A DNA stretch of 64,000 bases from Nemertoderma westbladi (Eukaryota > Xenacoelomorpha > Nemertodermatida > Nemertodermatidae), in assembly GCA_032718475.1 (NCBI GenBank), contig JAUCBJ010008204.1:37173-101172 (forward strand), written 5' to 3'. The translations under genes were made by a program, and so were the position numbers. The notes below the pieces were generated by a model. It saw nothing but the letters and a program-made list of their open reading frames with translations, was not told the origin of the DNA and did no database searches. This document shows, in pieces, positions 45,563-56,453 of this stretch; within the stretch, counting starts at the first letter, position 1, and every line of letters starts with the position of its first letter.

Positions 45563-46584
45563 GTCATTGTATCCCTTAGACCAGTAGACGCAGGATTCCT
45601 CCGGATACCGTGCACGGCTGTAAGGTGTACCGGTACGTCAGTACGTATGCACATCGGCTGATAGACAATCTGACAATCTGTTACCGGTAGGCTTACAGGC
45701 TTCTGGCAGTCTGGGCTTAGGCTTACCAGCGATACTCCATGTATGACATGACGAGGTAAAGTAGGCCTACAGCTGTACAGAAGTAGCCTACAGACAAACA
45801 GAACTGCAGAAGAAGGCCTATGCCTAATTCTGTAATTACTGAATTACCGTACCGGCTAACTGGCTGACCGGTACTGAACTAACGGTATTCCATTTTCAAA
45901 TAGAGTTCTACAGTACTACCGGCTGAGCGGTCACCGGTACACTACTCTACTGTACAGTAAACATGCAGACATGCGCAATGCACAGCAGCACAGGTAGGCC
46001 TATCAGCATATATCATTCCAACTCCAATACTTTACTATTACTACTCCACTCCTGCACTCCACTCCATCCATACTCAGAACTCAGGTACCGTACCTGTAGT
46101 GCTGTAGTCAGGCTGTCAGGCAGTCAGGCTGAAAACTGGAAATATCCACCACCACTACCAGACTACCTACTGCATAGGACCTACTGCTGTACTGACCTAT
46201 CCCTGTATCCTACTGTCCAAGCTGCCTAGCCTAGGCCTAAAACCAAATTATTTTACGTTTATCTATCGCAATCGCAAACAACTGCAAATAACATCATCAT
46301 ACCTGCATTCTGCATACAGGCTGACTGGTACCGGTACCTTCTGAACTGACCCAGAACTGATACAGATAACTACATCACGATCACACCATCGTACTAAACT
46401 GCAGAACTGAAACTCAACATATAACTGTATACCGGAACAGGAATACGACTACAACAACTAACACCAATACCAATACAAACTTTATTGACAATATTGTCAC
46501 GTCCATCACATAACATTAAACAACCAAGCAGCAAAGCAGCATATCTCTGTATTAACAAAGTCGGCGAGGCAGTTTAAATACAAG
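45563..46584. other. Upstream region of the nested RBM45 gene
   Basis: Less AT-rich than average, with many ACCGGT, GTAC and TAGGCCTA words. It probably includes the promoter and 5' UTR of the RBM45 copy. No coding region is supported. Confidence 0.4.
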
Positions 46585-48231
46585 ATGGGTAGCGAACCAA
46601 GACCTCGACAAGGGATGGGCGATTTAGTCGATATCCCCCCCTTCAGTAGAGTTTTTGTTAACTGTTCCCGTGAATGCAAGGAGGAACAAATTCGCGCGGC
46701 TTTCTCTCCATGTGGGAACATCATGGACATATGGACCCCCAAAGACAAGGTGACAAAGGAACCTAAAGGAATAGTTTATGTCAAATATGAAAAAGCCTCT
46801 CAGGCTGCGAAGGCCGTTGAAGAACTTAATGGTAAAAATATAGAAGGCTCATCGAAACCACTAAAAGTTGTAATAGCTCAAAGTAAATCTTCTAAATCAA
46901 AAGAGCAGTTCAATGAAGCAGAAAGAATGACCAGGCTGTTTATAATGATACCCAGAGATTTGTCGGAAAGTGATTTAGAGAAATCATTTTCCCAATTTGG
47001 GCAAGTGGAGAGTATTCAGATAGTAAAGGACAGGGCTACACAGAAAAGCAAAGGTTTTGGGTTCGTGAAATTCGACAAGGCATCTGAAGCTGCCGTGGCA
47101 ATGGAAGAATGCCATATGTCGTTTAAGGCGCGGTTCGCTGAGCCTAAAGGAACCAAAGTTGTTGGGAAGGACGTTCCAGACGTGCCTAGACCATTCTTCG
47201 ATGGAGGGTTCAGTCAACAACGGATGATCCCCCAAGACCAGCCAATAATGCAGAACCAAACCCTATACGTTGTGTGCAGCAACCACTCAACTCAGGATCA
47301 ACTGACACGTTTATTCGATTTGGTACCGGGATTCGTATCCCTGGTTCTACGAAGTAAATCCGATGGCGACGGAAAGACGAGATCCTTCGCTTACGTCCAG
47401 TACGATAACTACGCGGCAGCGATCTACGCCAAAGAGAAACTCAATATGTTCGAGTTTCCAACCGGTTCTAAATTAATCGTTAGATTTGCCGAGAACGTTA
47501 ACAATTGGGCAGCCAACACCATGCAATCACCTAGCAACCAGTACGATGCAGCAGCCTACGGTAATCCGGCTGGTTACTCCCAGGGGCAAAAGCGTATGGG
47601 GGAGCAACCAGTTAGCAGCGGGGGGTTTGGTGGAGGGTTTCAGCAGAGCTACCCGCCTGCTGACCCTTCGACCTCAGCAATGCAGGCAGAGTTGAGCAGT
47701 CTAAGAGATCAAGTCTCTCAGTTAGTTAACACTTTGAGTGTTAATAGTAGCAACTCTGTTGGCAGTGGCAATAATAGCCAGTGGGGTGCTGCTAGTCAGC
47801 CGTCGTACTCGCAGGAGCAGTACAGTGGCTCTGGTAGCGGATGGCAAGGCCCTTACAGAGGCGCAGACGACTCCCCTATGCTATACGGTATGGATTTGGG
47901 TCCACGACAGAAATTGGCTCTACTTTCGTCGGAATCCGAAGAACGTCTGTTCGTTTCCTTCCATCCCGCCGCGCCGGCTCAATCGGTTCTCGAAGATATC
48001 TTCTGTCGTTTCGGTAACCTCATTGCGGTTAGTATAATGAGAGGAAAGAATTGCGGCTACATTCAGTTTGCTTCAAAGGAGTCGGCAGTTAATGCTGTGG
48101 GTATGTTAAACGGGAAAAACCTTTGTGGTGTTCAGTATAAAGTTATTGTAGCGGATCCGCCTTCCGCAGGTAGAAAGAGGATGCGAGTTGATGGTGAAGA
48201 TAACGGAATGGAAAACCACTCCTACAGATAA
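46585..48231 (+). CDS. RBM45: RNA-binding motif protein 45 (copy 1), nested in MANBA intron
   Basis: Single-exon gene of 548 codons with four RRMs, as in RBM45: RRM1 about 20-105 (SRVFVNCSRECKEEQIRAAF), RRM2 about 115-200 (TRLFIMIPRDLSESDLEKSF, KGFGFVKF), RRM3 about 225-310 (QTLYVVCSNHSTQDQLTRLF), and RRM4 about 452-528 with VLEDIFCRFGNLIAVSIMRG, very like human RBM45. The linker 325-440 is Gln/Ser/Gly-rich. The C-terminal AGRKRMRVD is a likely nuclear signal. RBM45 is a nuclear RNA-binding protein able to self-associate through the linker. It lies wholly within the large beta-mannosidase intron, on the opposite strand. Human RBM45 (about 475 residues) has about ten exons; this copy has one. 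The ATG at 46585 is the first in frame. Confidence 0.92.
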   Translation: MGSEPRPRQGMGDLVDIPPFSRVFVNCSRECKEEQIRAAFSPCGNIMDIWTPKDKVTKEPKGIVYVKYEKASQAAKAVEELNGKNIEGSSKPLKVVIAQSKSSKSKEQFNEAERMTRLFIMIPRDLSESDLEKSFSQFGQVESIQIVKDRATQKSKGFGFVKFDKASEAAVAMEECHMSFKARFAEPKGTKVVGKDVPDVPRPFFDGGFSQQRMIPQDQPIMQNQTLYVVCSNHSTQDQLTRLFDLVPGFVSLVLRSKSDGDGKTRSFAYVQYDNYAAAIYAKEKLNMFEFPTGSKLIVRFAENVNNWAANTMQSPSNQYDAAAYGNPAGYSQGQKRMGEQPVSSGGFGGGFQQSYPPADPSTSAMQAELSSLRDQVSQLVNTLSVNSSNSVGSGNNSQWGAASQPSYSQEQYSGSGSGWQGPYRGADDSPMLYGMDLGPRQKLALLSSESEERLFVSFHPAAPAQSVLEDIFCRFGNLIAVSIMRGKNCGYIQFASKESAVNAVGMLNGKNLCGVQYKVIVADPPSAGRKRMRVDGEDNGMENHSYR

Positions 48232-48985
48232 ACTGTCAATATGTAACATTTATTGCTACATAACATACCGGTACTTGAGAGATAGGAACATTCACTGAAC
48301 TCCACACCCCAATACTCACTCAAACCATGTTATATTATTAATCGTTATTGTTTAACCATACAGCAGCTATACACATACACAATATGTGGATGAGAATTTA
48401 TTATATGTTTTGTCTTGTCGAAACTGATCGATTCTCACAATTCAAACTTAGGACTATTTGATGTATTGTAATTGTGTTTCTATTTTCTTTATGTTACTAA
48501 TTACTGTTGGTAATTACTTTTTACTTAATTAAGTTACTGATCAATCCACTTATTACTTGAACAGTTTTGAAAATGAATTACGTGAATAACCTTCAAATGA
48601 GCTCAAATCATTGAACGTTTTACCAGCACTAATATATACTACTAAATAGCCACTACAAAATATTTTATTGTACTTGGGATAAAAACTGATCTCCAAATTT
48701 CACTTCCGAGCTTTCTATTTCCAGTGGGACTTGGCGCAATTAAAAACAATTACTGCTGATTGCGAGCATACCTCATACCCAACCCATATACTCATACCTC
48801 AGACTGTAACAATTATCTATCGTTTATTGTTTTGTTAGAATAATATGTCATTGTAACCTGTTCCTTTCCGTTAATTGATATGTTTATAATTATTTACATA
48901 ATTAACTCACAGAGACGATATATTAATTCATCGAGGATGGATTAGCCTCAACATGTCAGTTCCAAACTAACTTTACCAACGAGAA
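48232..48985. other. 3' flank of RBM45 copy 1
   Basis: AT-rich sequence, including probable 3' UTR. A hairpin-repeat copy lies at 48821-48880 (TATCGTTTATTGTTTTGTTA then CATTGTAACCTGTTCCTTTC). Confidence 0.5.
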
Positions 48986-48989
48986 CCAT

Positions 48990-50110
48990 TTTTTCCACCA
49001 TTCTGAAGTATACCAACTGAGAACCACGTTTAGTTCCGAACTGAACTGTCAACTGAGCTCCCACTTTCAGTACCGATTTATACCAACTGAGCTCCCCCTT
49101 TCAGTACCGATTTATACCAACTGAGCTCCCCCTTTCAGTACTGATTTATACCAACTGAGCTCCCCCTTTCAGTACTGATTTATACCAACTGAGCTCCCCC
49201 TTTCAGTACTGATTTATACCAACTGAGCTCCCCCTTTCAGTACCGATTTATACCAACTGAGCTCCCCCTTTCAGTACCGATTTATACCAACTGAGCTCCC
49301 CCTTTCAGTACCGATTTATACCAACTGAGCTCCCCCTTTCAGTACTGATTTATACCAACTGAGCTCCCCCTTTCAGTACCGATTTATACCAACTGAGCTC
49401 CCCCTTTCAGTACCGATTTATACCAACTGAGCTCCCCCTTTCAGTACTGATTTATACCAACTGAGCTCCCCCTTTCAGTACTGATTTATACCAACTGAGC
49501 TCCCCCTTTCAGTACTGATTTATACCAACTGAGCTCCCCCTTTCAGTACCGATTTATACCAACTGAGCTCCCCCTTTCAGTACCGATTTATACCAACTGA
49601 GCTCCCCCTTTCAGTACTGATTTATACCAACTGAGCTCCCCCTTTCAGTACCGATTTATACCAACTGAGCTCCCCCTTTCAGTACCGATTTATACCAACT
49701 GAGCTCCCCCTTTCAGTACTGATTTATACCAACTGAGCTCCCCCTTTCAGTACTGATTTATACCAACTGAGCTCCCCCTTTCAGTACCGATTTATAACAA
49801 CTAAGCTCCCCCTTTCATTACCGATTTATACCAACTGAGCTCCCCCTTTCAGTACCGATTTATACCAACTGAGCTCCCCCTTTCAGTACCGATTTATAAC
49901 AACTAAGCTCCCCCTTTCATTACCGATTTATACCAACTGAGCTCCCCCTTTCAGTACCGATTTATACCAACTGATCTCCCCCTTTCAGTACCGATTTATA
50001 CCAACTGAGCTCCCCCTTTCAGTACCGATTTATAACAACTGAGCTCCCCCTTTCATTACCGATTTATACCAACTGAGCTCCCCCTTTCAGTACCGATTTA
50101 TACCAACTGA
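48990..50110. repeat. 34-bp satellite array, about 32 units
   Basis: The unit reads GAGCTCCCCCTTTCAGTACC then GATTTATACCAACT. A C/T difference (AGTACCG or AGTACTG) alternates in blocks (CC TTT CCC T CC TTT CC T CC TT ...), which points to a larger repeat of about seven or eight units. Near 49790-50040 some units carry AACAACTAAG and TTCATTACC changes in a shared order. The edges are more diverged than the middle. Confidence 0.95.
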
Positions 50111-50440
50111 GCTCCACCCACATTTCAGTTTCATCCTGGCTATAGGAACTGAGCACTACATTTCAGGTCAGATCTGACTATGACTATACCAACTGAACCC
50201 CACATTTCAGTTCCGAATTATACCAACTGAGCTCCACCCACATTTCAGTTTCATCCTGGCTATAGGAACTGAGCACTACATTTCAGGTCAGATCTGACTA
50301 TGACTATACCAAACCAGCTCCTCATTTTAAATCACCGACCGGTATATTAATTTTGAATTAAATTCTAAATTATACCAACTGCACCCCGTGTGTTTCAGAC
50401 TACACCAACTGAGTTCCACATTTCAGTTTCAAACTAACTA
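50109..50440. repeat. 120-bp repeat, two copies plus partial units
   Basis: GAGCTCCACCCACATTTCAG at 50109 recurs at 50229, a period of 120 bp, with the shared words CATCCTGGCTATAGGAACTG and TCAGATCTGACTATGACTAT. It is an expanded relative of the adjoining 34-bp unit; weaker units run to about 50440. Confidence 0.85.
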
Positions 50441-53235
50441 TACCAACTGGTGTAATGTAGTGTAAAATGCAAATTTTAGAATATAATCTTAGCAAAAACT
50501 TAAACTGAAGTTGCCGATGAATGGCCTTTCAACCTCAACCATAACACACAATCGCTACTTTTTCATTTTTATTGTTGTAATTACCATGATATGTAAAATA
50601 ATACATTATTTGCTCACTACGCTGTTTTATATTTAAAACTTTCTGTAAATGTTAAAACAAAATGTCCTTATTCAAAAGTCGTTCATGTTTCGTTGTATTT
50701 TTTGTTAACATTTTGTTGCTCGCTCTGCTCTCATTTCTCCGTTTAATTACCTTAGTACATACTTTGATACATACTTAACACATTAAATACTAAACGATTT
50801 CGTTGCAAAATTATTACAATAATACGATCCTAAAAAATGGGAATCTCATCGTACTACATTTTTCCTTTGTCACCACACTGGGTGCCGATATGCTGCGCAT
50901 GAGACTCTACTACTACGATCGGCGTGCTGCATTACAGCTGCGTTATATATGAGATACCGTTATTTAGTCCTGAACTGGCAAGTATTATTATATGCATAAT
51001 GTGAATGGTGTGCTTTTTTTATAAATGTTTTTGGAATTCGATTTTTCGAATTGTGGGGCAAGCCACGAAAGTAAGCGAGCGTCGCATACGGGCACCACTA
51101 TCACAACCTGTTTGTCTGTTAATCTGTATATCCAATATTTAAACGTTAAAAACTCTGCCAATACTCAATGAAATCTAACCAAACTTAGTACACATGCAGT
51201 CTGGCGAAAGTTTAGAAATTTTCCGAGTGGAATTTATGTGTGGCCTTCGAGAAGCTAAGATAAAAGCTGTAATTGCTGTAAAACAAAAAAATTTCAGCGT
51301 GTCCTTTATGGAAATTTAGTTATTTTCTACTATCTTATAAATTATACAGCTGAAATCCCTATACTCCCTTCCATTATAGTTTTTAATTAAATTCAATTTT
51401 TTAAAATTAGGCAGCAGCTTATTTTTGGCCATAACTTTAAGCCATTAAGGCGATTTTTTATCGTTGGGAGCTGATTTTGGTCTCATTATATACGGAATAT
51501 AACGATTTTATTCAAAATCCACTTCAAATTTTATGATTTTATCATGTTTTCTCATTCAAAAACGCTGTGAAAAAATACACATTTTTCAAAATTGTTTCAA
51601 CATTCGAGTTTTTGTACTCTAATAGAGCAATAATATAATTATTATAATTATGTATGGGTTTAGAGATTTTACTATAAACTGTTACTCATTAATAGCTACA
51701 ATTTAAGACAGAGAAGCGTCCTTTACAGCTCATTGGTGCCGAAACGAAAATTCCCATGATTTTTATTTCCCAGGATTCCCTTTCATAACGAAAAAATAGA
51801 TTCCCAAACAGTTCGTGAAACTTTAAATTGGGTCTTTGGTATTCACATGCTGCGTGAAGTCCTTTATTTTTTGAGCGACTATTTAGTGTACGCTACCTGT
51901 CAGTTGCGGTCTGTTGATAGATCAGTCGGAAAGTGATTGAGAGGGTGGGCGGGTGGGAAAGTGTGAAAGATACGGTTGGGGGGAGGTGAGATGGGATTGT
52001 GGGAAGATTGGATTGTGCGAAGGTGAATGGGAATGTGGAAGGGAATGCCAGAATATCTTTGGGAACTACAGTATTATTAGTTATTTAAACTAAAGTTACC
52101 CAAAACGCAGCCTTGGTTGCAATTATTATTAAGAAAATGTCAGATTGTCAAGGTGCCTTTTGGAAACTCTTCGTGTCAGATATCAACATATGGTATAATT
52201 ATGCAATGAAATCGTAAAACAAATGTAAGTATGTCACCAGCACCAGCAGTGTGTTCTGATATAGGAATTGATAGATACATTTTAATTTATCCTTATAGGT
52301 TTGGATGTATCATACAGTTGCTGACTCTCTGCATACCAAACCCCCCTTCTCTACAGGTTCGTTGCATCGATGACACCCTCCTTGGTATCGGCTGTTGCCA
52401 TTGGGGAAGTGTTATGTCAAGAGTGCCAACAAAATAACTCATTGGATGGAGATAACGACATTGTTTTGTTTTTTAAACTTCCACAAAAACAGTATGTTAT
52501 GTATTACAGTAGGCCTACTGGAAAATAAACGTTCCAAATTGAGTTTAAGTGGAGTGTAAATAAACGTAAGTTAGACTAAGGTAGGCCTATACTTTTTGGA
52601 TGAACCGCTAGATTAAATTTTATGAAACTTTGAACTCCGATAGACCAAGTATCGGGACAAATATAGAAACAAAAATAAGATCATTGTTTGAAAATTACTT
52701 GTATTTTTCAAAAAAAATTATATATTTAATAAAAAACATCAAGCTGACAAACAATCTGAAGATTTAAGAGGTTGTAACGGGTAGACAGCATTGAGGCTGA
52801 GAATCAGTCAAAATTTCATAAAATGTAGTTCCTGGGAAAAATGTACCATTGTGAAAAACAAAAAACCATGATTCAAAGATTTCAAAACTTCCCGCCAATT
52901 TTGTCGCTTTTATCTCAATCATTCATGGACGGATTTGGTTGAAACTTTGTAAGATGACTGAGGAGTGGTGTGCAAGTCAAGAAACAACCGAATTTCGATG
53001 TTTGTCTGTTCTTTTGTCCGTTTTTGTCGAATTATCCAGACTCTTATATCTCAGTCGCTCACGGACGGGTTTGGCTGCTAACATACCGTACAGTACATTA
53101 TCAACATATTGTAAGTTTACTTGTCAGTCTGTAAAAGTTTGGAGTATTGACTAGATCTTCACGTCTTGAGTGCGTGTAGTACAGCAGTAGGCTCTATTAT
53201 AATATCACACTATACAATACCAAAACAGTACGACA
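50441..53235. other. Intron sequence, no gene seen
   Basis: AT-rich DNA. Two loosely similar segments (ATCTCAATCATTCATGGACG near 52913 and ATCTCAGTCGCTCACGGACG near 53048) suggest a decayed duplication. Short frames near 52231 and 52939 show no family. Confidence 0.45.
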
Positions 53236-53243
53236 TTAATATA

Positions 53244-53500
53244 TCGTTTATTGTTTTGGTTAGAAAAGCCTGCCTCTGTAACCTGTTCCTTCCCCTCCAT
53301 TGGTAACAATATCGCTTATTGTTTTGGTTAGAAAAGCCCGCCTCTGTAACCTATTCCTTTCCGTCAATTTGTAACAATATCGTTTATTGTTTTGGTTAGA
53401 AAAGCCCGCCTCTGTAACCTATTCCTTTCCCTCAATTGGTAACAATATTGTTTTGGTTAGAAAAGCCTGCCTCTGTAACCTGTTCCTTTCCCTCAATTTG
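53244..53500 (+). repeat. Tandem array of four 68-bp hairpin-repeat units
   Basis: Units start at 53244, 53312, 53380 and about 53447; the fourth lacks a few bases at its start. Each has TCGTTTATTGTTTTGGTTAG, AAAAGCCCGCCTCTGTAACC, TATTCCTTTCC, and a TCAATTGGTAACAATA linker. Confidence 0.93.
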
Positions 53501-54376
53501 GTAACAAACATCGTTAAAAACATTACAAACATTGGTTAAAAAAGTCCGCCTTTATTTTTATATACCCTGATACCGGTATATCAGCCTAACATATAAATCC
53601 TTTCGAGACTGATAGTAGTTTAACGTACTGAATCAGCCAGCACTAATGCCGATGATAGGTTCTCTTTATACAGTAGTTATTTTATTCAAATAGCCAATTA
53701 TTGAAGGAAGCGATTATCCTATGATCAATATTAATATCATCTTACAAAGTTTCAACAAAATCCGTCCCTGAAACGGGGAAATTGGAAGTGATGCTGATAA
53801 GTATGGTAAGATGAGATACATTTCTTCTATGAATTGATACTGATGGACCATCAACAAAGAGTATTTTTATTTAAAATGAAATTTTAATGCAAAAATTTTT
53901 GGAAAAAATTTTTTTATGAATTTTTTTATCACTTTACTAGATAAACTCTTTTTATAATATTTAATATTTTTTAATCATAAACATTGAACATAAATATTGA
54001 CAAGAATTTATATTTAATTTAATTAATTAATTAATTAAATTTACTCATTCTTGCAGCTACAGACCACCCCAATGATGAATCCATTGATCTGACCAGTTTA
54101 ACTGGTTTACGCCATCGATCAGCTGCGCAACTGGTCTCCAATGGCTTCCATCACAAACTGTGCCAGTCCCCAGAATGCTTGAGGCCCACTGAAGACTGAA
54201 TTTGCTGGATCTGCCACGGCAAAGTGGTCTCCAAAGACCACTAATCACCTTGCTACGCTCTCCCCCAATTTAACTCCGACCTTGGCAGCTCCCTCCACCT
54301 TGCAAACATCAACCAACCACAGATCAATGACTGACTTTATTCACTTATTTATTTTTATCCCATTCAGGTCACATCA
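53501..54376. other. Intron sequence with a possible coding relic
   Basis: The first part is T-rich. At 54056-54330 the plus strand has a less AT-rich stretch that reads DHPNDESIDLTSLTGLRHRS and ICWICHGKVVSK with two in-frame stops. It may be an old transposon fragment. The family was not recognised. Confidence 0.35.
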
Positions 54377-54378
54377 TA

Positions 54379-55086
54379 CAGTACAGGCCACCAGAAAACG
54401 CAGATTTGTACAATTGTGAACACATTTTATCAAATGTGTACCAGTGTAATGTAATGTTGTTGAACGGGACAATTGAACATAATTGAACAGAATTGAATTG
54501 GCAACAACCAAAATTTTTTCGCCAAAGGATACAATTGAATACTTTTGAAACGCGTAGTAATCTGGAAACTCTCTGTAGTTTGCCGCGAACTGTCACTCAC
54601 TGCAGCTGGAAATGCGATAAGGATTTTGTTTACCTTTATAGTGTGCGGTTAATAGTGTCTAGTAGGCAGGCCTATAGTTAGTGATGTTAAGGCATCTTCT
54701 GGTGTTTCTCTGTGCCCTCTCGGTGTCAGACTAATGGCGCGACATCTCCCTCCACTAAATTAATTATTCAATGGTCTAGGCTCCTCCATCCATATACCCA
54801 TCCACTCCCATACACTCCATGAACCTCCATGTGGTCTTGTATGTTGTTCTCTCTCTACCAATACAACCCATGTCCGCAATGTTACGCCCTGGGGGCTCTC
54901 TCATCTACCTGATATCAGACATACAGGCGCACCGCACACTAAGCCTTTGTCGGTCCCAGCAAGTTAGCCTCCTGCTGTGTGATCTAGAAGATAACTCGCC
55001 AGAACCTGCCAATCAGATGACTTGAACAAATGTGTTCACATGTGATCACATTGGATGAAATCTGCTTTTTCTGGTGGCCTGTACTG
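54379..55086. mobile_element. 708-bp MITE with TA target site
   Basis: CAGTACAGGCCACCAGAAAA at 54379 pairs with TTTTCTGGTGGCCTGTACTG, ending at 55086. TA flanks both ends. CAG ends with a TA target fit a Tc1/mariner-mobilised non-autonomous element. Inverted similarity continues (GCAGATTT, and GTGAACACATTT against AAATGTGTTCAC). Confidence 0.85.
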
Positions 55087-55139
55087 TACCAATTTTAGCA
55101 TAATTTTTAGTACTGTATAATTTTTGTAACAGTGTGTCA

Positions 55140-55567
55140 TTAATTCCAAAATGTTTGGTTAATATAATTAAAATTCATTAATTAAATTTATTTATATTTT
55201 TTTATGATTTTTTTTTATGATTTTTGTTATTATATATTTTTATTTTTTTTAATATTTTTATTATAATTTTTTACTACTGTATATTTATTTATTTATTTAT
55301 TTTATTTTTTTAATGATGACATTCAATATAGCACAAACAAACACAAAGCCTTCCAACTAATAATACTTAAAATTAAAAGTCTAAAAAATATTTATTAGTA
55401 TTTATTTTTGTTTATGAATTTTTTTTATTATATTTTTTTGTATTATTTTTTGAATTTATTTTTTTTATATACCCTATTTTTTTATAATTTTTTTATTTCT
55501 TTTTTATGAATTTTTTTATAATTTTTTTTAATTTTTATGTATTTTTCTTTTAAAAAAAATTAATTTA
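55140..55567. repeat. T-rich low-complexity tract
   Basis: Degenerate TTTTTTATGATTTTT and TATTTATTT stretches with no larger unit. It lies just downstream (in minus-strand sense) of the 5' splice donor of the 17-kb intron. Confidence 0.7.
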
Positions 55568-55676
55568 ATGTGTGATACTCATGGGCCACCATACTGTAGA
55601 AGTTTGATTTCCATATGGTATCCATTTTTTCTACCCCCATCATACCTTTGCTCCTATTTAGTTTCAGTTAACCAAC

Positions 55677-55864
55677 CTTTGTTTGTTTTCCGTTTCCCGG
55701 GCTGCTTGCAATATAAGGTCTCGTATTATCCAAATTTTCAACCAATTTCCCGATTGTTTCAACGTACAGCTTATAGTAATCGTCCTTATATTTCGTGTAA
55801 TTGTAAGTGGTGTTGTACCAATTAGACGCCAACGCAAGTTCGTTTTCGTTGTTTCCACTCCAAA
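55677..55864 (-). CDS. MANBA: Beta-mannosidase, penultimate coding exon
   Basis: A 188-bp exon. The acceptor on the minus strand is TACTTTCAG|TT TGG, the donor AAAG|GTTGGT. It encodes WSGNNENELALASNWYNTTY, then KDDYYKLYVETIGKLVENL and TRPYIASSPGNGKQTK. The Glu after Gly-Asn-Asn is the GH2 acid/base residue. The exon starts 2 nt before the Trp codon and ends in phase 0, matching the exon at 37489-38583. Earlier exons would lie to the right; none was found before 64000, so they are either short and missed or outside the window. Confidence 0.9.
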
Positions 55865-56453
55865 CTGAAAGTATAAAATTCAACGTTTAGTAAGAGTAGA
55901 GCAGAAATACAAATAGTACTAGGCCTAGGCTTATAATATAATTGGATATCTCTGCCTGTCTAATCCTTCAACCATCCCTCTGCTGGCCCATGCCGCCATG
56001 TGAGTATTACAGTTTACCGGACTTTTCTGCTGTTTTATTTCCCTTTGCAGTTTAGCCTACCCTCATTGCTCATGCAGTCATGTGAGGAATACCAAGGCTA
56101 GGTAGGTACAGAAAAAGAGCTGAAAATAACCAAAACATTAGTTACGAATTAATGTAAAGTAAAGTAAATTTTCTTCGGCCATTAGGCCAACGAATTATAT
56201 AATATGTAATAATGCCTGAATGCTGTATTATTATAGGCCTAATAATATATTTCTATATTTAACTAGGCCTACTGTCTTTGGTCTTGTCAGAAGACAGCAC
56301 CAACACTCGAACACTGCTGTATAACTTAAATCACTTTTACAAACACTCCGTCTTGCAGTACTACACTACTGCAGGTAGAACACTAACACGGTAACTGCTG
56401 AACTGTAGGCTACTGCATGATATCTGGATAGACAATTTGTTAATAAATGTGTA
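55865..56453. other. Spacer between MANBA exon and RBM45 copy 2
   Basis: Presumably beta-mannosidase intron on the minus strand and the RBM45 copy 2 upstream region on the plus strand. No further coding sequence is seen. Confidence 0.4.

Larger units (their letters stand above)
38584..55676 (-). other. MANBA: 17-kb intron of beta-mannosidase
   Basis: The donor (AAAG|GTTGGT on the minus strand, at 55677/55676) and acceptor (CTTAG|GCT, at 38584/38583) are both consistent and in phase 0. Inside are an RBM45 gene on the opposite strand, a LINE with a 68-bp duplication, two foldback elements, a MITE, a 34-bp satellite and several hairpin-repeat copies. Confidence 0.85.
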
